Source of the DNA: Bacteroidales bacterium
GTDB taxonomy: Bacteria > Bacteroidota > Bacteroidia > Bacteroidales > UBA3824
Length of the DNA: 9,981 nucleotides
Direction of reading: 5' to 3'
Assembly (NCBI GenBank): GCA_017543645.1
Contig: JAFYFR010000018.1
Location: 1 to 9,981, forward strand
Position 1 is the stretch's first letter, and each line of letters begins with the position of its first letter. A program made the position numbers and the translations under genes. Of this stretch, positions 8,001 to 9,981 are shown piece after piece. The notes under the pieces are model-generated. The model worked only from the letters and a program-made list of their open reading frames with translations. It searched no databases and had not been told where the DNA came from.

Positions 8001-9739
8001 GTGCTATTTTCAAAGAATTTTTCGGCGGCACGCAAAAAACGTCGCGAAGTCTGATAATTGCCCAATGTTCGGGCTATGCTTCCTCGCTCCATCGAACAGA
8101 TGGCAACACGGTATTTGTCGGACGAAGCCCGTGCCATCCTCGCCGCCTCCGACAAGATTTCCTCAGCCTCGGCAAAACTGTTTTTAAAAAACAGCACCCT
8201 GCCTTTAAGAATCAGATAATCAATATATTCAGCGGACACAGACTCCGATTTTTTGCCAAGCAGAGCCAACGCCTGAGATACATTTTCAAAAGCCACGTCG
8301 TAGTTGCCCATACACACATTGTTAAACGACATTCGGTAGTACGAATGGGCAGACCATAGGTTATTTCCCTCAAAATTAGCCACTACGCGCATACGGACTG
8401 TACATTCTACCGCGCTGGTGTAATGACCGAGCCTCGACAGTGCGTTCTCCTCTACGCACAACAGCTTGTAAAGCAATGCGGTATCAGAAGTATTTTGGTT
8501 GACACTATCTAATGTAGCCACGCCACGGTGGGCAAATTCAGCCGCCTCCGACATAGCGTAAACCGCAGTCCGCTCCTCGGCAAGGCTCAACAGGTGCGCA
8601 GGGTCGTCATGAAGCACCACTACCGATGTAGACATCCGGCGGATGTTCCGTTTTTGCGACAGAACAAACGTGGTGAGTTTTTGCAGTTCGGCGTTATACT
8701 TGCTTTTACCAGATGCGTTACACAATGCGGCGATACTCTTGGCAAGCGAAATAGTACGCTCACGGAGATTGTCGGTCATCATATTTTCAGCTCCGAAAAA
8801 AGTGCATACAGCATCCGGCAATCCGGCTAACGGTTTAAAAAGCATTTTCAAACGTTCCCCTACGCTTATGCCGCCGTTGTTAGCCACCTCCTCTATGCTG
8901 TGAATGCGTTGCGTAACAAGCTGCTGCAAAGGAAGGTCGCACTCTGAGGCGTAATTCGCATCGGCATACCAGCTGTTGCGGCGTGCGGCAAAATGTCCGG
9001 CAAACACCAAGTGCTGCAAATAATTGACCACAGCGGAAGGACTACCGTCGGAACATTTATGTATAACGTTGGCGGTGTCGTTAGGAAAATGGTTTGGACT
9101 GAACATACGGTCGATAAGCGTTGCCGTATCGGAAAGCCTGAACTTTGAAACCTCCACTTCTGCCGCCACCGACACATCGTCGGAATACTTAATCCTCGTG
9201 ATACGGCTCACAAACGAAGGTACCACAAGACTTGTGTAGTTAGTATTTTCATTGGTACAGATGGCGGCCAGAACCATAACTGGATAAGTTTCAGACTGCA
9301 TACGCTGCACAAGCGACACAATCAGCAACAGCATCTTAGGGTGGCAAAACTGCAAATCATCCACAAAAACCACAAACGGCTTATCAGAAATCCTGCGCAA
9401 CAAACTGTCGAAAAAAGCGGCAGCCTGATCCTCGTCAATTTTCTCAAAATCAATACGTTCCATTGCAACGTTGGTCTGAATCTTCAAAGCAATGTACAAC
9501 GCCAAATACGACGAAGCCAACGACATATTAGCTCCGAGCAGACGCACCACAAGGCAGGAATCATCAGTCTGAATTTTAGATACAAAACGGTTTATCAAGG
9601 AAGTTTTTCCGATACCAGCCCCGCCGGAAACAAGCGCAACACGACCTCTTCCTGCACGAACATCGTCGTATAGGGACAAAAGATGTCCGAGTTCTTTCTC
9701 GCGACCAACAAATATTTCTTCCGGCGTTTTATGCTTCAT
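5078..9739 (-). CDS. STAND-type AAA ATPase with a giant C-terminal TPR array
   Basis: The protein has 1553 residues. It opens with the AAA_16-like entry motif EEIFVGREKEL (about 7-17), followed by Walker A GGAGIGKTS (39-47, Lys45) and Walker B FVVFVDD (122-128, Asp127/Asp128). The ATPase and following helical region run to about residue 345. From about 428 to 1545 the chain is almost entirely TPR helical pairs. No signal peptide or membrane helix is seen, so the protein should be cytoplasmic. Regulators such as MalT-type STAND proteins use ATP binding to switch after a ligand or protein binds the repeats, and usually carry an output domain. Here neither end shows an HTH, cyclase, TIR, nuclease or protease domain, so the output may act through partners. 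The ATG at 9739 directly precedes the ATPase motif and sits about 19 nt from a strong promoter. The exact family is not recognised. Confidence 0.9.
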   Translation of the reverse strand: MKHKTPEEIFVGREKELGHLLSLYDDVRAGRGRVALVSGGAGIGKTSLINRFVSKIQTDDSCLVVRLLGANMSLASSYLALYIALKIQTNVAMERIDFEKIDEDQAAAFFDSLLRRISDKPFVVFVDDLQFCHPKMLLLIVSLVQRMQSETYPVMVLAAICTNENTNYTSLVVPSFVSRITRIKYSDDVSVAAEVEVSKFRLSDTATLIDRMFSPNHFPNDTANVIHKCSDGSPSAVVNYLQHLVFAGHFAARRNSWYADANYASECDLPLQQLVTQRIHSIEEVANNGGISVGERLKMLFKPLAGLPDAVCTFFGAENMMTDNLRERTISLAKSIAALCNASGKSKYNAELQKLTTFVLSQKRNIRRMSTSVVVLHDDPAHLLSLAEERTAVYAMSEAAEFAHRGVATLDSVNQNTSDTALLYKLLCVEENALSRLGHYTSAVECTVRMRVVANFEGNNLWSAHSYYRMSFNNVCMGNYDVAFENVSQALALLGKKSESVSAEYIDYLILKGRVLFFKNSFAEAEEILSEAARMARASSDKYRVAICSMERGSIARTLGNYQTSRRFLRAAEKFFENSTDKYMYSRSLINHGLLHDAVGRYSAAGKCYEKAVAICLATEDNVTAANCYNNMGLSKYYQSDYPKSLEYYNKALAIDKMLGNMPKVSISYNNIGMSLLNSGDEEGAGKYFNLALGIAKGLQPAQRPELSLTYTNLGALCGQKGEISEAVRYYELAIEVDRVCNDTHSQLSSYNCIGNLYCNHDDYNSAMPYFYKSLEIAERIGDDVSRAAVFNNFGNIYYLQQDYTKACDYYTQALTININNGDTAAAALNYSNIASVYDAQKNCARSETYYDKAIELYHQSNDKMSEAFNLESLASLYYRNEKYNKAKVTYLAAAEIFNDLDNRKGYALSLRCAGDTMRMLCEYKNAEKALLESLEVCQNIGDSDGEAESLSYLASMYSEKPDNNRAVENYKKAAELYRQLNRNVEYADMLSGLALVYSDSNSDEALICYHQAADIYRLADEKRKLASTYTDIGLIYDETDYEKSAENYKLAANYYEMLDDVVCTSEALYLAAMALLHTDKRDEGYLCLVSVITYLKQHIEDNKTDTPETTLEDKLLQSYTALADYFFEQKDYQQAIKMYQEALERSSNTDNHSRTAYLCNNMGYTFDTICLYAQALQYYKKACDEYQKEEFKCEGLFNNLKNVALMSQRIGIKNDAAKYYQQAFDAFENELYISLDQLADCALMTANAIVAVNKANFKVAAIYYQKSYTLYRKDDNLPGMISALYHRAESEISAGLKDNIPGLVAQIMHIYDMATDTDTKCVALKSAGALNYLSGNCAESINKYQQAVDILLARDNWDAAARLYFEMAVQITGDAKLMDKTVSFNGETLSAYDFVTKIYNNAIELAKTEKDVELEIQALASLALYNVFAHEKDVALECMQRALRVAEESGSPEIVAMALIEKSEFLLRFFNDFGIVEECLNRAISLLLAEVSESNLIIYAYAYKFVMYVRKGLYNEADEILKVYDPYFVGVADSLELLHGALVEFARYKSNS
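5105..8458 (-). repeat. TPR array, about 25-28 units, many with a 40-residue period
   Basis: Residues about 428-1545 repeat the pattern 'Y..A..YY.KAL.I....D......Y.N.G..Y'. Between about 602 and 1060 the period is very regular at 40 residues, with units starting near 602, 642, 682, 724, 764, 804 and 844. This is the longer TPR variant seen in kinesin light chain, LGN/Pins and bacterial Rap-type proteins, not the 34-residue form. Further units continue less regularly to the C-terminus. At nucleotide level the repeats have diverged, so this is an old array and not a recent tandem expansion. Confidence 0.88.
8705..9718 (-). other. STAND/AAA_16 NTPase domain of the TPR protein
   Basis: Residues about 8-345 hold the NTPase module. 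'FVGRE' precedes the P-loop GGAGIGKT, whose codons lie at 9625-9602. Walker B is VVFVDDLQF, with a hydrophobic strand ending in two aspartates. A strand VMVLAAICTNEN (about 154-165) fits the position of sensor 1. A later segment, KCSDGSPSAVVNYLQHLV (about 228-245), resembles the 'G.P......L' helix typical of STAND ATPases. All residues needed for nucleotide binding appear intact. Confidence 0.88.
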
Positions 9740-9757
9740 TTTTTACAATTTGGAGCG

Positions 9758-9788
9758 CAAAATTACCCCAAAAAAATTTAAGCGCAAA
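9758..9788 (-). promoter_or_regulatory. Bacteroidota-type promoter for the STAND-TPR gene
   Basis: On the minus strand, TTTG (9788-9785) is followed by exactly 19 nt and TAATTTTG (9765-9758), a full match to TTTG-N19-TANNTTTG. Transcription would begin near 9752, giving a very short leader of roughly 12 nt before the ATG at 9739. The -7 box plus its next two bases (TAATTTTGCG) is identical to that of the DUF3352-like gene. Confidence 0.72.
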
Positions 9789-9834
9789 AAAAACGATTTT
9801 AACATATTGTTACTAATAACGTTTTCCAAGGCAT

Positions 9835-9847
9835 TACCATTTTGGTA
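9835..9847. repeat. Short inverted repeat TACCA-TTT-TGGTA in the divergent intergenic region
   Basis: A 5-bp perfect inverted repeat with a 3-nt centre lies between the leftward STAND promoter and the candidate rightward -7 element. It is too short for a terminator. It could be an operator half-site pair, but a repeat this short can arise by chance in A/T-rich DNA. Confidence 0.25.
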
Positions 9848-9896
9848 TGATATTTGAAAATAAATAAACAAAAGATTACAAAAATACATACAGAGT

Positions 9897-9904
9897 TAAT
9901 TTTG
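9897..9904 (+). promoter_or_regulatory. Candidate -7 element for the rightward gene at 9933
   Basis: TAATTTTG matches the TANNTTTG -7 box, and its end lies 28 nt before the ATG at 9933, leaving a leader of about 20 nt. The matching TTTG is absent: 9874-9877 reads GATT at the expected 19-nt spacing. The promoter is therefore partial, or it needs an activator. Confidence 0.4.
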
Positions 9905-9932
9905 TCGAGAAAATTTTAAAAACTACATAGCA

Positions 9933-9981
9933 ATGAGAAACAGTTACAGCATACCGAGCGTATTCGAGCACAACAACTCGA
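9933..9981 (+). CDS. Start of a rightward gene, unidentified, cut by window edge
   Basis: An ATG at 9933 opens a frame of 16 codons to the window end, reading MRNSYSIPSVFEHNNS. The region before it is A/T-rich, as at other starts here, and a candidate -7 box lies upstream. Sixteen residues are too few to name a family. No signal peptide is apparent in what is visible, since the start is polar. It is divergent from the STAND gene with 193 bp between the start codons. Confidence 0.5.
   Translation, partial: MRNSYSIPSVFEHNNS

Noticed and set aside
5105..8458. Recent tandem DNA duplication or CRISPR-like repeats.
   Set aside because: The periodicity exists only at protein level (TPR). Nucleotide units are diverged, with no identical direct repeats or spacers.

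Overview
The window looks like a chromosomal segment from a member of the Bacteroidota, probably Bacteroidales. Three things suggest this. There are well-matched Bacteroidota-type promoters (TTTG, 19-nt spacer, TANNTTTG). The gene starts are A/T-rich and lack Shine-Dalgarno sequences. The gene content is a DUF3352-type membrane protein plus large TPR proteins. Genus cannot be told from the sequence. I see no tRNA, rRNA, CRISPR array, insertion sequence or phage gene.

Layout. (1) Positions 1-1581, minus strand: a DUF3352-like, membrane-anchored protein, open at the left edge. (2) Positions 1582-1763: a divergent intergenic region with a good promoter for the minus-strand gene. (3) Positions 1764-4445, plus strand: a multidomain protein with two membrane helices, a restriction-endonuclease-like domain, a Pro/Glu-rich linker, TPRs and a seven-bladed WD40-like propeller. 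(4) Positions 4449-5081, plus strand: a HAD-family phosphatase 3 bp downstream, almost certainly co-transcribed with gene 3. (5) Positions 5078-9739, minus strand: a 1553-residue STAND-type ATPase with a very long TPR superhelix, convergent with the HAD gene and overlapping its stop by 4 bp. (6) Positions 9740-9932: a second divergent intergenic region with a promoter for the STAND gene and a candidate -7 element for a rightward gene. (7) Positions 9933-9981: the first 16 codons of that gene.

How the genes might work together. The two large proteins are both scaffold- or switch-like. One is membrane-tethered and built from TPRs and a propeller; the other is an ATP-driven TPR sensor. They sit tail to tail around a small phosphatase gene. 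No canonical output domain (HTH, cyclase, TIR, protease or active nuclease) is evident in the STAND protein. The only enzyme-like modules here are the HAD phosphatase and the possibly degenerate nuclease-fold domain of the membrane scaffold. A joint signalling or stress-response role is a hypothesis from architecture and proximity only; the window holds no proof that these genes form one system.
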